From Streptomyces tendae (GTDB taxonomy: Bacteria; Actinomycetota; Actinomycetes; Streptomycetales; Streptomycetaceae), in NCBI RefSeq assembly GCF_008632955.1, contig NZ_CP043959.1, positions 1,984,001 to 2,048,000 on the forward strand: a DNA stretch of 64,000 nt, written 5' to 3'. A program made the translations under genes and the position numbers. The number at the start of each line of letters is the position of its first letter. Position 1 is the first letter of the stretch. Under the pieces are notes generated by a model. That model ran no database searches. It saw only the letters and a program-made list of their open reading frames with translations, and was not told the DNA's origin. Positions 33,329 to 42,118 of this stretch are shown here, one piece after another.

Positions 33329-34258
33329 ATGAAGGCGATCAGCTACGCACGGTACGGCGGCCCCGAGGTCCTCGAGTACGGCGACGTGGACGACCCCAAG
33401 GTCGGCCCCGACACGGTGCTCGTCCGGGTGCGGGCGGCGTCCGTCAACCCGGTCGACTGGAAGGCCCGGCAGGGCCATCTCGACGCGATCCTCCCGACCG
33501 TCTTCCCGGTCGTCCCCGGCTGGGACGTCGCAGGTGTGGTCGTCCGGTCCGGACCCGCCGTCCCGGAGTTCGCCGCGGGCGACGAGGTGATCGGCTACGT
33601 GCGCCAGGACGTCCTCTCCGGGGGCACCTTCGCCGAGTACGTGGCGGCACCCGTGCGTACCCTCGCGCCCAAGCCGCGCGGCCTCACCTTCGAGCAGGCG
33701 GCCGGCATCCCCCTGGCCGGGCTCACCGCGTACCAGGTGCTGCACCGCGTCCTCGGGGTGCGCCGGGGCGAGACCGTCCTGGTGCACGCGGCGGCCGGCG
33801 GGGTCGGATCCGTCGCCGTCCAGCTCGCCGCCCACCTCGGCGCCCGGGTCATCGGCACGGCGAGCGGACGCAACCACGACTTCGTGCGCGGCCTCGGCGC
33901 CGAGCCGCTGAGCTACGGCGAGGGCCTGGCCGAACGGGTGCGAGGGCTCGCCCCCGAGGGTGTGGACGCGGTGTTCGACACGGTCGGCGGGGACACCCTG
34001 AAGACCTCCGCGAACCTCCTCGTGCCGGAAGGCCGACTGGCGTCGATCATCGACCCCGGCGTGGTCGAGTACGGGGGCCACTACTGGTTCGTCCGGCCGG
34101 ACCCGCAGGACCTGCGCAAGCTGTCGGAACTGGCGGACCAGGGGGTCCTGGCCATCCACGTCGAGGAGACCTTCCCCCTGGAGCGCGCGGCGGACGCCCA
34201 CCGCCGCAGCGAGGAGGGCCACGTACGCGGCAAGATCGTGGTCAGGGTGCCCGAGTGA
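33329..34258 (+). CDS. NADP-dependent quinone oxidoreductase, zinc-free MDR family
   Basis: This 309-residue reductase starts MKAISYARYGGPEVLEYGDV. The MDR N-domain has ASVNPVDWKARQGHL and GWDVAGVV. The NADPH site is VHAAAGGVGSVAVQLAAHLG, and the C-domain ends RSEEGHVRGKIVVRV. It has no zinc-binding cysteines. ATG 33329 follows GGAGGGTCGACGC. The upstream in-frame ATG at 33176 would run through the operator region and is rejected. It diverges from the kinase operon. Confidence 0.9.
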   Translation: MKAISYARYGGPEVLEYGDVDDPKVGPDTVLVRVRAASVNPVDWKARQGHLDAILPTVFPVVPGWDVAGVVVRSGPAVPEFAAGDEVIGYVRQDVLSGGTFAEYVAAPVRTLAPKPRGLTFEQAAGIPLAGLTAYQVLHRVLGVRRGETVLVHAAAGGVGSVAVQLAAHLGARVIGTASGRNHDFVRGLGAEPLSYGEGLAERVRGLAPEGVDAVFDTVGGDTLKTSANLLVPEGRLASIIDPGVVEYGGHYWFVRPDPQDLRKLSELADQGVLAIHVEETFPLERAADAHRRSEEGHVRGKIVVRVPE

Positions 34259-34269
34259 CGCGGCTGATC

Positions 34270-34342
34270 CTCAGCCCGTCCGGCGTTTGAGGACGAGGCC
34301 CGAAGGGCCGAAAGGGGGTCTGGGGCGCAGCCCCGGGGTCGG
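34270..34342. repeat. Conserved Streptomyces intergenic element with two hairpins
   Basis: The segment with TCCGGCGTTTGAGGACGAGG followed by GGCCC-GAA-GGGCC and GGTCTGGGGCGCAGCCCC is, from memory, a sequence found many times between genes in Streptomyces genomes. Its hairpins suggest a terminator. Here it follows the quinone reductase stop by about 12 bp. Confidence 0.65.
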
Positions 34343-34373
34343 GAAGGGAAGGGGCGGAGGGGGCGAGAAACCG

Positions 34374-34713
34374 CTACCACAGCACCACCCCCCCCCCCCC
34401 CCCCCGTCACCAGCACGCACACCACAATCCCCACCGCATACCGAAGCGAGAGCCGCTCAGGCTCCCCACCCCCCGCCAACCCCCGAATCCGCCGATGGGC
34501 AACCACCAACACCCCCGCCCACCCCGCACAGCACACGACCCCCGAAGCCAGCACACCCCCCGACGCCCCACCCGCCAGCCCCGCCTTCCCCGCCAGCACC
34601 GCCACCACCGTGCTCGCCAGCGTCGTCCGCCGCCACGCCAGCCGCGTCCGCTCCGGCTGCAACCCCGGATCCCGGTCCACCCGCCCCGCCCCCGCAGCCG
34701 AGCCGGACGTCAC
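34374..34713 (-). CDS. DUF202 family small membrane protein; 3' end disturbed by an 18-C tract
   Basis: It starts at GTG 34713, overlapping the preceding gene as GTGA. The sequence PGLQPERTRLAWRRTTLAST is the DUF202 signature, and three hydrophobic helices follow (VVAVLAGKAGLAGG, GVVCCAGWAGVLVVA, YAVGIVVCVLV). At 34388-34405 the plus strand has 18 consecutive C. As written, the frame runs on through the antisense of the reductase to 34081. With one G fewer it ends right after the tract at TAG 34376-34374. The shorter end is natural for a DUF202 protein of about 113 residues. The tract is either miscounted or variable. Confidence 0.65.
34388..34405. repeat. Homopolymer tract of 18 C
   Basis: This is the longest single-base run in the window, inside the 3' end of the DUF202 gene. 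Its length decides where that reading frame ends. Confidence 0.9.
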
Positions 34714-35102
34714 TTCTCCCACCCCACCAGCACCACCACGACCATCACCACGGCGACTCCCGCCACCACCACGCCCAGCAGCGCCGGGAATCGCGACACC
34801 GGCAGGTCCTCCCCGCGCCGCATCGCCCGCTCGCACCGCACCCAGTGGTTGACCGCCCGGAACGCGCACAGCGCACCGGCCGCCAGCAGCGCGAGGGCCA
34901 GCCCGACCCGCCAGCCCCACCGCAGGTCGGGCAGGAACTGGTCCACCGCGAACCCGCCGCCGATCAGCGCGAGCGCGGTCCGCAGCCAGGCGAGGAACGT
35001 CCGCTCGTTCGCCAGCGAGAAGCGGTAGTCGGGCGTCTCCCCGTCCTCCCGCACCTCGGCGGGGGAGAACCACAACCGGACGTTCCGTACAAAGTCGATC
35101 AC
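34710..35102 (-). CDS. DUF202 (YidH) family membrane protein
   Basis: This 130-residue protein starts MIDFVRNVRLWFSPAEVRED. RFSLANERTFLAWLRTALAL is the DUF202 signature. Three membrane helices follow, at about residues 43-60, 68-88 and 107-127. It overlaps the next DUF202 gene by 4 bp (GTGA), so the two small membrane proteins are translated together and may form one complex. The function of the family is not established. Confidence 0.85.
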   Translation of the reverse strand: MIDFVRNVRLWFSPAEVREDGETPDYRFSLANERTFLAWLRTALALIGGGFAVDQFLPDLRWGWRVGLALALLAAGALCAFRAVNHWVRCERAMRRGEDLPVSRFPALLGVVVAGVAVVMVVVVLVGWEK

Positions 35103-35129
35103 GTCGGCGACCTTACCGGTCGCCTCCGA

Positions 35130-35705
35130 TCAGCCGGTCCCGTGCCCGCGTGCGCCCGCCCGGAACGCCCGCAGCCGTTCGTACGCCGCCAGCCCGTCCG
35201 GTACCCACTCCCACTCGCCGAGCCGCCGCTCGACCTCCGCCTCCGGCAGGAAGTCGTACCAGGCCACCTCCTCGGCCTGAGGCCGCACCGGCAGGTCGCA
35301 GCGCACCTCGTACACCGCCGACCACCAGGTCCGGGCCGCGCCGTCGTCGTACAGGAAGGTGAAGAGGTGCGAGGGGCGCGGCAGGCCGCTCACGCCGAGT
35401 TCCTCCTCGGCCTCCCGCAGGGCCGCCTCGTCGTACTCCTCGCCGGCGCCGACGACCCCGCCGACGAACATGTCGTACAGGGAGGGGAAGACCAGCTTGG
35501 CCGGCGTGCGGCGGTGGACGAAGATCCGGCCCGTGCCGTCCCTGGCCAGGACGAAGACGCACCGGTGGCGCAGCCCCCGCGCGTACGCCTCCCCGCGCCG
35601 GACCTGCCCCACCACCCGGTCCTGCTCATCGACGACGTCGATGACCTCGTCCGCACTCCGACCGCTCTCGCTCATTCCGCTCTCGGTCCTCCCGCTCTCG
35701 CTCAT
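35130..35705 (-). CDS. Nudix hydrolase
   Basis: This 191-residue protein carries the Nudix box GGVVGAGEEYDEAALREAEE followed by ELGV, at about residues 80-103, so it hydrolyses nucleoside diphosphate-linked compounds; isopentenyl-diphosphate isomerase-like Nudix proteins share this fold. The N-terminus is a short internal repeat (MSESGR twice), with possible starts at ATG 35705 and 35675; GGGAG precedes the first. It lies 27 bp upstream of the DUF202 pair on the same strand. The substrate is unknown. Confidence 0.87.
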   Translation of the reverse strand: MSESGRTESGMSESGRSADEVIDVVDEQDRVVGQVRRGEAYARGLRHRCVFVLARDGTGRIFVHRRTPAKLVFPSLYDMFVGGVVGAGEEYDEAALREAEEELGVSGLPRPSHLFTFLYDDGAARTWWSAVYEVRCDLPVRPQAEEVAWYDFLPEAEVERRLGEWEWVPDGLAAYERLRAFRAGARGHGTG

Positions 35706-35984
35706 CCCGCTCCCACTCGTGCGCTCCGACTCCTACCGCCATCAAAGCAGCGCGCCCGCCTCCCGCCCCGAACGGCACCCGCGGTGTCGGCGCGCCCCCC
35801 GACACCACAAGTTGCCCGTTCGTGACCGCAGTTGACGCGTGTAACACCCCCTGCGCCCTTGACGTGATCCGTTGGCGGGCGGTTTGCTGTCCGTGATCAG
35901 CTCATGGCGGGCGGCAGCCGACCACTGCCACCGACCACCCGCCGTGAGCCGTATGACAAGAGAAGCGCGTGAGGAAGTTCCGCG

Positions 35985-36935
35985 GTGTCCCCACCCCCGC
36001 CTCCCCTCGGCCGTGCCCGCAAACGAGCGGCACAGGCCCATGACGAGGCCCTTGACGACGCCGAACTCGTCGCCGCGCGGGCCGCACTGGCCCAGGGGCG
36101 GTGGCAGAGCACCCGCTCGCTGCTGGTCCGGACGGGGGACGAGTGGGACCGCCGCGGGCACCGGATCACGGTGCTCGCCCGCGAGCCGTACTGCGCCCCG
36201 TGGGCCCGCGAGTGGCTGCTCGCCGAGCCCGATTCCGGTGACGCGGCCGTGCTGCTCGCCCTGGCCCAGGTGCGGCGCGGGCTGCGCGGCAAGGAGAAGC
36301 CCGCCGGGGTCCGCGACGCCTGCCAGAAGGCCGCCGCGCTGCTGCCGGACGACCCGACGCCCTGGCTGGGGTTACTGATGCTGGAGTGCTCGCTGGGCGC
36401 GGAGGGCGACGTGGTCCGTGTCTTCGAGCAGGTCCGCACCCGCTACGCGGACCACCACCACGCCCACCACCTGGTGGTCGGCTGGCTCGCGGAGCGCCGC
36501 GTGGAGGCGGGCCCGGACCCGCTGCACGAGGTGTACGACTTCGCCAACTGGGCCGCCGAACAGGCCCCCGCCGACTCGCCGCTCGCCATCCTGCCGGTCA
36601 TCGCGCACGCCGAGCGCTACCGCACCCTGGCCGCCGCCGGACACGAGCCCCCCGACCCGGTCGCCTCCGGGCACTGGGTCGGACGCCGTGCACGGCAGGT
36701 GATGAAGGCGGCCTTCGACTGGTGGCTGGAGTGGGAGCACGAGGACCACCCCCGCCGGCTGGTCGACCTGAACTTCCTCGCCCACGCCAAGGTCTGCGAG
36801 GGCCGGGGCGCCGAGGCCGCCGCGCTGTTCCACCGCATCGGCGAGCACGCCACCCCCGCCCCCTGGTCCTATCCCGACCGGGACGGCGTCACCGCCTTCC
36901 GTACCGCCCGCGCCGCCGCTGTGGGCACGGCCTGA
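35985..36935 (+). CDS. Hypothetical protein, helical-repeat (TPR-like)
   Basis: A 316-residue soluble protein starting at GTG 35985 after GAGGAAG. It is helix-rich with tetratricopeptide-like spacing (AELVAARAALAQGRWQSTRS, AVLLALAQVRRGLRGKEK, ACQKAAALLPDDPTPWLGLL, ECSLGAEGDVVRVFEQV) and ends with an aromatic-rich part (FDWWLEWEHEDHPRRLVDL). No catalytic motif is visible. I recognise it only as a conserved Streptomyces protein. It precedes the permease gene by 53 bp. Confidence 0.7.
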   Translation: MSPPPPPLGRARKRAAQAHDEALDDAELVAARAALAQGRWQSTRSLLVRTGDEWDRRGHRITVLAREPYCAPWAREWLLAEPDSGDAAVLLALAQVRRGLRGKEKPAGVRDACQKAAALLPDDPTPWLGLLMLECSLGAEGDVVRVFEQVRTRYADHHHAHHLVVGWLAERRVEAGPDPLHEVYDFANWAAEQAPADSPLAILPVIAHAERYRTLAAAGHEPPDPVASGHWVGRRARQVMKAAFDWWLEWEHEDHPRRLVDLNFLAHAKVCEGRGAEAAALFHRIGEHATPAPWSYPDRDGVTAFRTARAAAVGTA

Positions 36936-36988
36936 CCCCCACCCCGACGCCCCCCCGCACCCACCACCGATCCAAGGACGGTCTCGAG

Positions 36989-38530
36989 ATGACGACGGAC
37001 AGTTCGAGCACCAACAGAGCCCCAGCCGAAGGGATCAGCACCTTCAAGGGGCAGGAGCGCGCCCTGCGGGCCGACCGCCTCGGCACAGGGGGCCTGCTGC
37101 TCTCCGTCCTGGCCGCGACCGCCCCCCTCATGGTGGTCGCTGGTGTCATGCCCACCACATTCGCGGTGATGGGGATCGTCGGGCAGCCGCTGCTCTTCGT
37201 GGTCCTGGGCGCCGTACTGGTGCTGTTCAGCCTCGGATACGCGGAGATGAGCCGGCACGTCCACAACGCCGGTGCCTTCTACGCCTACATCTCCCGCGGG
37301 CTCGGCGGCACCGCCGGCGCGGGCGCCGCCCTGGTCGCGCTGGTCGCCTACAACGCCCTCCAGGTCGGCATCTACGGCATCTTCGGCTTCGAGGTCTCCG
37401 GCCTCTTCGCCACCTACGCCGACCTCGAGGTCGCCTGGTGGATACCCTCCCTCGTCGCCGTGCTGGCCGTCGGCGCGCTGGGCTGGCTGAAGATCGACGT
37501 CAACGCGAAGGTGCTCGGCGTCCTGCTGGTCATCGAGGTGGTCCTGGTCGTCGTCTTCGACATCGCCGCCGTCGCCGACCCCGGCAAGGAGGGCCTGTCA
37601 CTGCACGCCTTCAACCCGGACACCCTCACCGGCGCCGGCGTCGGCACCGCCCTGTGCTTCTGCATCGCGGCCTTCCTCGGCTTCGAGCAGGCCCCGGTGT
37701 ACGCGGAGGAGACCAGCAGGCCGCACGTCCTGGTGCCGCGCGTGATGTTCCTCGCCGTCACCGGCGTCGCCGTCTTCTTCGCCATCAGCAGCTGGGCGCT
37801 CACCGTGGCCACCGGCCCCTCCGCGATCGTCGGCACCTCCCAGGAGCAGAGCGCGGGCCTGCTGTTCCTCCTCACCGAGGACCGGCTCGGCGCCACCTTC
37901 ACCGACGTGCTGCACATCCTCTTCGTGACCGGCATGTTCGCCGCCATGCTCAGCTTCCACAACGTCGTCGCCCGCTACGCCTTCGCCATGGGCCGTGAGG
38001 GCCTGCTGCCCGCCACCTTCGGCCGCACCACCGGCACCAGCGGCGCCCCCGGCACCGGCTCCCTGCTGCAGACCGGCATCGCTGCGGTGCTGGTGCTGAC
38101 CTTCGCGCTCACCGACGACAAGCCGACCGGCGACCCGACCGCGCCCGTCCTGCACCTGTTCACCTGGGGCGGCAACATCGGCGCGCTCGGCGTGATCGTC
38201 CTGATGGCCATCGCCTCGCTGTCCGTCGTCGTCTTCTTCGTACGGCGCGGCGCCGCGAGCGCGCAGGCATGGCGGCTGGTCACCTCGACCGTCGCCGGCC
38301 TCGCCCTGGTGGTGATCGCCGTCTACACGGTCAAGGACTTCGACGTGCTGGTCGGCACCGGCCCGGACTCCGCGCTGCGCTGGATCCTGCCCGGCGTCAT
38401 CGGCCTCGCCCTCGTGATCGGGCTGGTCCAGGGCGCGATCCTGCGCGCCCGAGCCCCCGAGACCCACGCCCGCATCGGCCTGGGCAACGAGGCCTTCCAA
38501 CTGGAGAAGGAGGCCGAGCGCACCCCGTAG
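36989..38530 (+). CDS. APC family amino acid permease
   Basis: This 513-residue polytopic protein has about 12 hydrophobic helices. Features are LGTGGLLLSVLAATAPLMVV in helix 1, GYAEMSRHVHNAGAFYAYIS in the helix 2-3 region and FLGFEQAPVYAEETSRP in the conserved helix 6 loop, which define the amino acid-polyamine-organocation superfamily. ATG 36989 follows CCAAGGACGG. Long upstream extension of the frame is antisense-like and rejected. A hairpin lies directly after the stop. The substrate is not evident. Confidence 0.92.
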   Translation: MTTDSSSTNRAPAEGISTFKGQERALRADRLGTGGLLLSVLAATAPLMVVAGVMPTTFAVMGIVGQPLLFVVLGAVLVLFSLGYAEMSRHVHNAGAFYAYISRGLGGTAGAGAALVALVAYNALQVGIYGIFGFEVSGLFATYADLEVAWWIPSLVAVLAVGALGWLKIDVNAKVLGVLLVIEVVLVVVFDIAAVADPGKEGLSLHAFNPDTLTGAGVGTALCFCIAAFLGFEQAPVYAEETSRPHVLVPRVMFLAVTGVAVFFAISSWALTVATGPSAIVGTSQEQSAGLLFLLTEDRLGATFTDVLHILFVTGMFAAMLSFHNVVARYAFAMGREGLLPATFGRTTGTSGAPGTGSLLQTGIAAVLVLTFALTDDKPTGDPTAPVLHLFTWGGNIGALGVIVLMAIASLSVVVFFVRRGAASAQAWRLVTSTVAGLALVVIAVYTVKDFDVLVGTGPDSALRWILPGVIGLALVIGLVQGAILRARAPETHARIGLGNEAFQLEKEAERTP

Positions 38531-38561
38531 GACACCCGCCACCCGTCTTACGGAAGTCTGA

Positions 38562-38605
38562 CGAGCACCCGCGTTCCCTGGCCCGGCCCGGGGCGCGGGT
38601 GCTCG
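38562..38605. terminator. Hairpin with 12-bp arms abutting the next start codon
   Basis: CGAGCACCCGCG (38562-38573) and CGCGGGTGCTCG (38594-38605) pair perfectly across a 20-nt GC-rich loop. It may end transcripts of the permease gene. Its right arm stops 1 bp before the ATG at 38607, so it would also bury the start region of the following gene. Confidence 0.65.
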
Positions 38606-38606
38606 A

Positions 38607-39385
38607 ATGTCGGGTGAATCCCGAACAGCCCCGCGCGACCCGGACGCCCCCGCACGGGAGCCGAGGCGGACGACGCGGACGCGCGCGGCAAGCCCGTCGG
38701 CCGCCGCGTCCTGCTCGGCACCCTCGGCCTCGGCGCGCTCGGCCTGGCCGCCGCGCCCACCCTCCAGCGCGGCCTGGAGTCCTTCCTCGCCGGCGCCTCC
38801 GAACGGGACCCCACCGGCCTGACCGGACTGCTGCCGAACGGCGGCGGCTTCCGCTACTACTCGGTCACCGCGTCCGTCCCCCGCAAGGACGCACGGACCT
38901 ACCGCCTCACCGTCGACGGCCTCGTCGACCGCCCCGCCACCTACACCCTCGCCGACCTGAAGGCCCTGCCGCAGACCCGTACGGTCCGCGACGTGCAGTG
39001 CGTCACCGGCTGGCGGGTGCCGCACGCCCCGTTCGAAGGCGTGCCGCTGTCCCGGCTGCTGGACGCGGCCGGCGTGCGCCCCACCGCCCGCGCGGTGCGC
39101 TTCACCTGCTTCGACGGCGCCTACTCCGAGAGCCTCACCCTCGACCAGGCCCGCCGCTCCGACGTCCTGGTGGCCCTGCGCATGCGGGACGAGGACATCG
39201 GCCACGGCCACGGCGGCCCGGTGCGCCTCTACGTGGCACCCATGTACTTCTACAAGTCCGCCAAGTGGCTCTCCGGCATCACCGTCACCGAGGACGTGGA
39301 ACCGGGCTACTGGGAGGTGCGCGGCTACGACGTCGACGCCTGGGTCGGCCGCTCGAACGGACGCGACGATGCACCCACGAGCTGA
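38607..39385 (+). pseudogene. Sulfite oxidase-like molybdopterin oxidoreductase (YedY/MsrP-type fold), frame broken near the N-terminus
   Basis: The main frame (residues from ADDADARGKPVGRRVLLG on) has a twin-arginine-like signal GRRVLLGTLGLG, then YRLTVDGLVDRPATYTLADL and the molybdenum ligand cysteine in RDVQCVTGWRVPHAPFEGV, followed by FTCFDGAYSESLTLDQ and VAPMYFYKSAKW. That frame has no start codon. MSGESRTAPRDPDAPAREP in another frame supplies it, and one missing base near 38663-38667 would join them. I take this as an assembly indel in a functional gene. It overlaps by 17 bp a cytochrome b-like membrane gene, its probable electron partner. Confidence 0.75.
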
Positions 39386-39992
39386 CGCCCCGCCCGCCGC
39401 CACGACCGTACGGCGCTTCGGCCCCGCCCAGCGGTGGGCGCACCGCGCCACGGCCGTACTGATGGGTGTCTGCGTGGCCACCGCGGCCTGCCTCTACGTC
39501 CCCCAGCTCGCCCAGCTGGCTGGCCGCCGCGCCCTGGTCGTCACGCTCCACCAGTGGTCGGGCCTGCTGCTGCCCGTCCCCGTGCTCGCCGCCCTCGTCT
39601 CCCGCGCGTTCCGCGCCGACCTGGGCCGGCTCAACCGTTTCGCCCCGCACGACCGGGTCTGGCTGCGGGCCGCCCTGCGCCGCGACCGCCGCCCCGCCTC
39701 CCGCCCGGCCGGGAAGTTCAACGCCGGACAGAAGTTCTACGCGGCCTGGATCGCGGGGGCCACCCTGGTGATGCTCGGCACCGGGCTGCTGATGTGGTTC
39801 ACCCACCTCACCCCGCTGGTCTGGCGGACCGCCGCGACCTTCGTCCACGACTGGCTGGCGCTGACCGTCGGCATCGTCCTCGCCGGGCACATCGGCATGG
39901 CCCTCGCCGACCCCGAGGCCCGCCGCGGCCTGCGCACCGGCTCGGTCGGCCGGGAATGGGCAGAGCGCGAGCACCCCCTGTGGCACCCCTGA
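39369..39992 (+). CDS. Cytochrome b561/formate dehydrogenase gamma-like membrane subunit
   Basis: A 207-residue protein with four hydrophobic helices. Histidines suited to haem binding lie in RFGPAQRWAHRATAVLMG, VTLHQWSGLLLPVPV, FVHDWLALTVGIVLAGHIGM and related segments. This layout matches di-haem cytochrome b subunits. It starts inside the 3' end of the molybdopterin enzyme gene, implying translational coupling. The pair would move electrons between the membrane quinone pool and an external molybdenum site. Confidence 0.82.
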   Translation: MHPRADAPPAATTVRRFGPAQRWAHRATAVLMGVCVATAACLYVPQLAQLAGRRALVVTLHQWSGLLLPVPVLAALVSRAFRADLGRLNRFAPHDRVWLRAALRRDRRPASRPAGKFNAGQKFYAAWIAGATLVMLGTGLLMWFTHLTPLVWRTAATFVHDWLALTVGIVLAGHIGMALADPEARRGLRTGSVGREWAEREHPLWHP

Positions 39993-40000
39993 CACGACGG

Positions 40001-40039
40001 AGGCCCGTCCCGCCCCTCGACGAGGGACGGGACGGGCCT
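40001..40039. terminator. Bidirectional hairpin terminator
   Basis: GGCCCGTCCCGCCCCTCG (40002-40019) pairs with CGAGGGACGGGACGGGCC (40021-40038) with one mismatch. It lies 10 bp after the cytochrome gene and 20 bp from the stop of the convergent gntP, so it can serve both. Confidence 0.85.
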
Positions 40040-40057
40040 TCGTGAACCCGGACCCGG

Positions 40058-41455
40058 CTAGATGATCAGGGACAACAGGAGCACCAGCGCCCCCGCGACC
40101 ACCGAGATGATCGTCTCCATGACCGACCAGGTCTTGATCGTCTGGCCGACGTTCAGCCCGAAGTACTCCTTCACCAGCCAGAAGCCGGCGTCGTTCACAT
40201 GGCTGAAGAAGAGCGAACCGGCGCCGATGGCCAGCACCAGAAGCGCGGTGTGCGCGGTCGACATGTCGGCGGCGAGCGGTGCGACCAGACCGGCCGCAGA
40301 GACGGTCGCCACGGTCGCCGAGCCCGTCGCCAGCCGGATCGCCACCGCGATCAGCCAGGCCAGCAGCAGCGCGGGGATCGACCAGTCCTCGGAGATGTCC
40401 AGGATCATCCGGCCCACACCGGTGTCGATCAGCGTCTGCTTGAAGCCGCCGCCCGCGCCGACGATCAGCAGGATGCCCGCGATCGGCGCCAGACCCTTGT
40501 CCACCAGGGAGGAGATCCGCTCCCGGCTGAAGCCGGCGGGCCTGCCGAGCGTGAAGATGCCGACCAGCACGGCCGCGAGCAGCGCGATCAGCGGGGAGCC
40601 GATCACGTCGAAGACGCGCTGCACCTGGTGCTCGGGGTCGTCGATCACGATGTCGACCAGCGCCTTGGCGAGCATCAGCACGACCGGCAGCAGGATCGTG
40701 GCCAGCGTCGCGCCGAACCCGGGGCGCCGCTCCAGCTCCTCCGACGGCCGCTGCGGGACCATCCGCTCCGGGGCCGGGACGTCCACCCAGCGGGCGGCGT
40801 ACTTGGAGAACAGCGGACCGGCGATGACCACCGTCGGGATCGCGACCAGCACACCGAGCGCCAGCGTCACGCCCAGGTTGGCGTCGACCGCGTCGATGGC
40901 GACGAGCGGGCCGGGGTGCGGCGGGACCAGGCCGTGCATCACGGACAGACCGGCCAGCGCGGGGATGCCGATGCGCATGAGCGAGTAGTTGCCGCGCTTG
41001 GCGACCATCAGCACCACCGGGATCAGCAGCACCACGCCGACCTCGAAGAACAGCGGCAGGCCGATCACCGAGGCGATCAGCACCATCGCCCACGGCATGG
41101 CACGGCCGCTCGCCTTGGCGAGGATGGTGTCGACGATCTGGTCCGCGCCGCCGGAGTCGGCGAGCATCTTGCCGAGGATCGCGCCCAGGGCGATCAGCAC
41201 GCCCACACCGGCGACGGTGGAGCCCAGTCCGGCGGTGAAGCTGGTGATCACCTTGTCCAGCGGCGCCCCGGCGAAGGCACCGAGCGCCAGCGACCCGATG
41301 GTCAGCGACAGGAAGGCGTGCAGCTTGAACTTGGTGATGAGCAGGACGATGACGGCTATGCCCGCCAGGACGGCGATGCCCAGCTGAGCGTGGCCGGCCG
41401 AGGTGATCGGCTCGGGTGCGTCCGCTGCCAGCATCTCGACGCTGAGTCTGGTCAC
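40058..41455 (-). CDS. gntP: Gluconate:H+ symporter GntP
   Basis: This 465-residue inner-membrane transporter has about 12-14 helices and the GntP family hallmarks GAPLDKVITSFTAGLGSTVA, GLPLFFEVGVVLLIPVVLMV, HGLVPPHPGPLVAI and GAGSLFFSHVNDAGFWLVKE. It starts at GTG 41455 with GAGG 8 bp upstream, overlapping gntK by 4 bp. Together with gntK and the divergent gntR it forms a complete gluconate uptake and activation unit. Confidence 0.95.
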   Translation of the reverse strand: MTRLSVEMLAADAPEPITSAGHAQLGIAVLAGIAVIVLLITKFKLHAFLSLTIGSLALGAFAGAPLDKVITSFTAGLGSTVAGVGVLIALGAILGKMLADSGGADQIVDTILAKASGRAMPWAMVLIASVIGLPLFFEVGVVLLIPVVLMVAKRGNYSLMRIGIPALAGLSVMHGLVPPHPGPLVAIDAVDANLGVTLALGVLVAIPTVVIAGPLFSKYAARWVDVPAPERMVPQRPSEELERRPGFGATLATILLPVVLMLAKALVDIVIDDPEHQVQRVFDVIGSPLIALLAAVLVGIFTLGRPAGFSRERISSLVDKGLAPIAGILLIVGAGGGFKQTLIDTGVGRMILDISEDWSIPALLLAWLIAVAIRLATGSATVATVSAAGLVAPLAADMSTAHTALLVLAIGAGSLFFSHVNDAGFWLVKEYFGLNVGQTIKTWSVMETIISVVAGALVLLLSLII

Positions 41456-41981
41456 GGTGGATCCTCAGGGTGTACGGGGGTCGGGGGAGTGGCCGGCCCC
41501 AGGGGGAAGGGGATCTTCTCTCCGGGGCTGCCCGTCACGTCCACGGCGACCCCGGCCTCGTCCTGCCCCAGCGGCTGGAGCGTGGCGAACTGGGAGTCGA
41601 GCAGCGCCGTGGGCATGAAGTGCCCCTTGCGGTGCGACATCCGGTCCTCGACGAGCGCGCGGTCACCGGTGAGGTGCACGAAGACCACACCCGGTGCGGC
41701 GGCCCGCAGCCGGTCACGGTACGACCGCTTCAGCGCCGAGCAGCTCACCACGCCGCCCAGACCCGCACGCTGCTGCGCCCAGTCACCGATGGCGTCCAGC
41801 CAGGGCCACCGGTCGTCGTCGGTGAGCGGGTGCCTGCCGACATCTTGGCGATGTTGCTCTGCGGGTGGAAGTCGTCGCCCTCGGCGTACGGGACGCCGAA
41901 ACGGGCCGCGAGCAGGGGACCGATGGTGGTCTTGCCCGTCCCGGCGACGCCCATGACCACGACGACGTGGGGGGTGTTCAT
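41452..41981 (-). pseudogene. gntK: Gluconokinase GntK, apparent single-base frameshift
   Basis: From ATG 41981 the frame reads MNTPHVVVVMGVAGTGKTTI (Walker A GVAGTGKTT), then YAEGDDFHPQSNIAKMSAGT. It leaves frame there and continues in another with SCSALKRSYRDRLRAAAPGV, VHLTGDRALVEDRMSHRKGH and FMPTALLDSQFATLQ, the rest of a standard gluconokinase. One missing C after ACC (plus-strand G run 41828-41830) restores everything, so I regard the break as an assembly error. The intact enzyme would be about 176 residues, phosphorylating gluconate to 6-phosphogluconate. Confidence 0.85.
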
Positions 41982-42005
41982 CGCTGCCTCACTGTCTGCT
42001 GTCTT

Positions 42006-42026
42006 CGTCGACACGTGATGTCGACG
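42006..42026. promoter_or_regulatory. Palindrome in the gntK-gntR promoter region
   Basis: CGTCGACA-CGTGA-TGTCGACG is a perfect 8-bp inverted repeat, 25 bp upstream of gntK. It may be a GntR operator or a site for another regulator. Confidence 0.4.
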
Positions 42027-42073
42027 GCAACTGAAACTCATAAGTACGACGACTTCAAGAGTCTGTGACGAAT

Positions 42074-42084
42074 AAGTCTGACTT
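42074..42084. promoter_or_regulatory. Candidate GntR operator AAGTC-T-GACTT
   Basis: A perfect 5-bp inverted repeat in an AT-rich segment 35 bp before gntR. A second looser AAGT...ACTT pair lies at 42042-42055. FadR-subfamily GntR proteins bind short palindromes of this kind. Binding is inferred. Confidence 0.45.
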
Positions 42085-42118
42085 TTTATGCGTGTGATCC
42101 GCCCCGTACTCTGAGTGC

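Noticed and set aside
31703..34222. 839-residue leftward frame spanning reductase, kinase and dehydrogenase genes
   Set aside because: It reads in the wrong frame of three recognised genes; its Arg/Gly/Pro composition is that of a GC-rich shadow.
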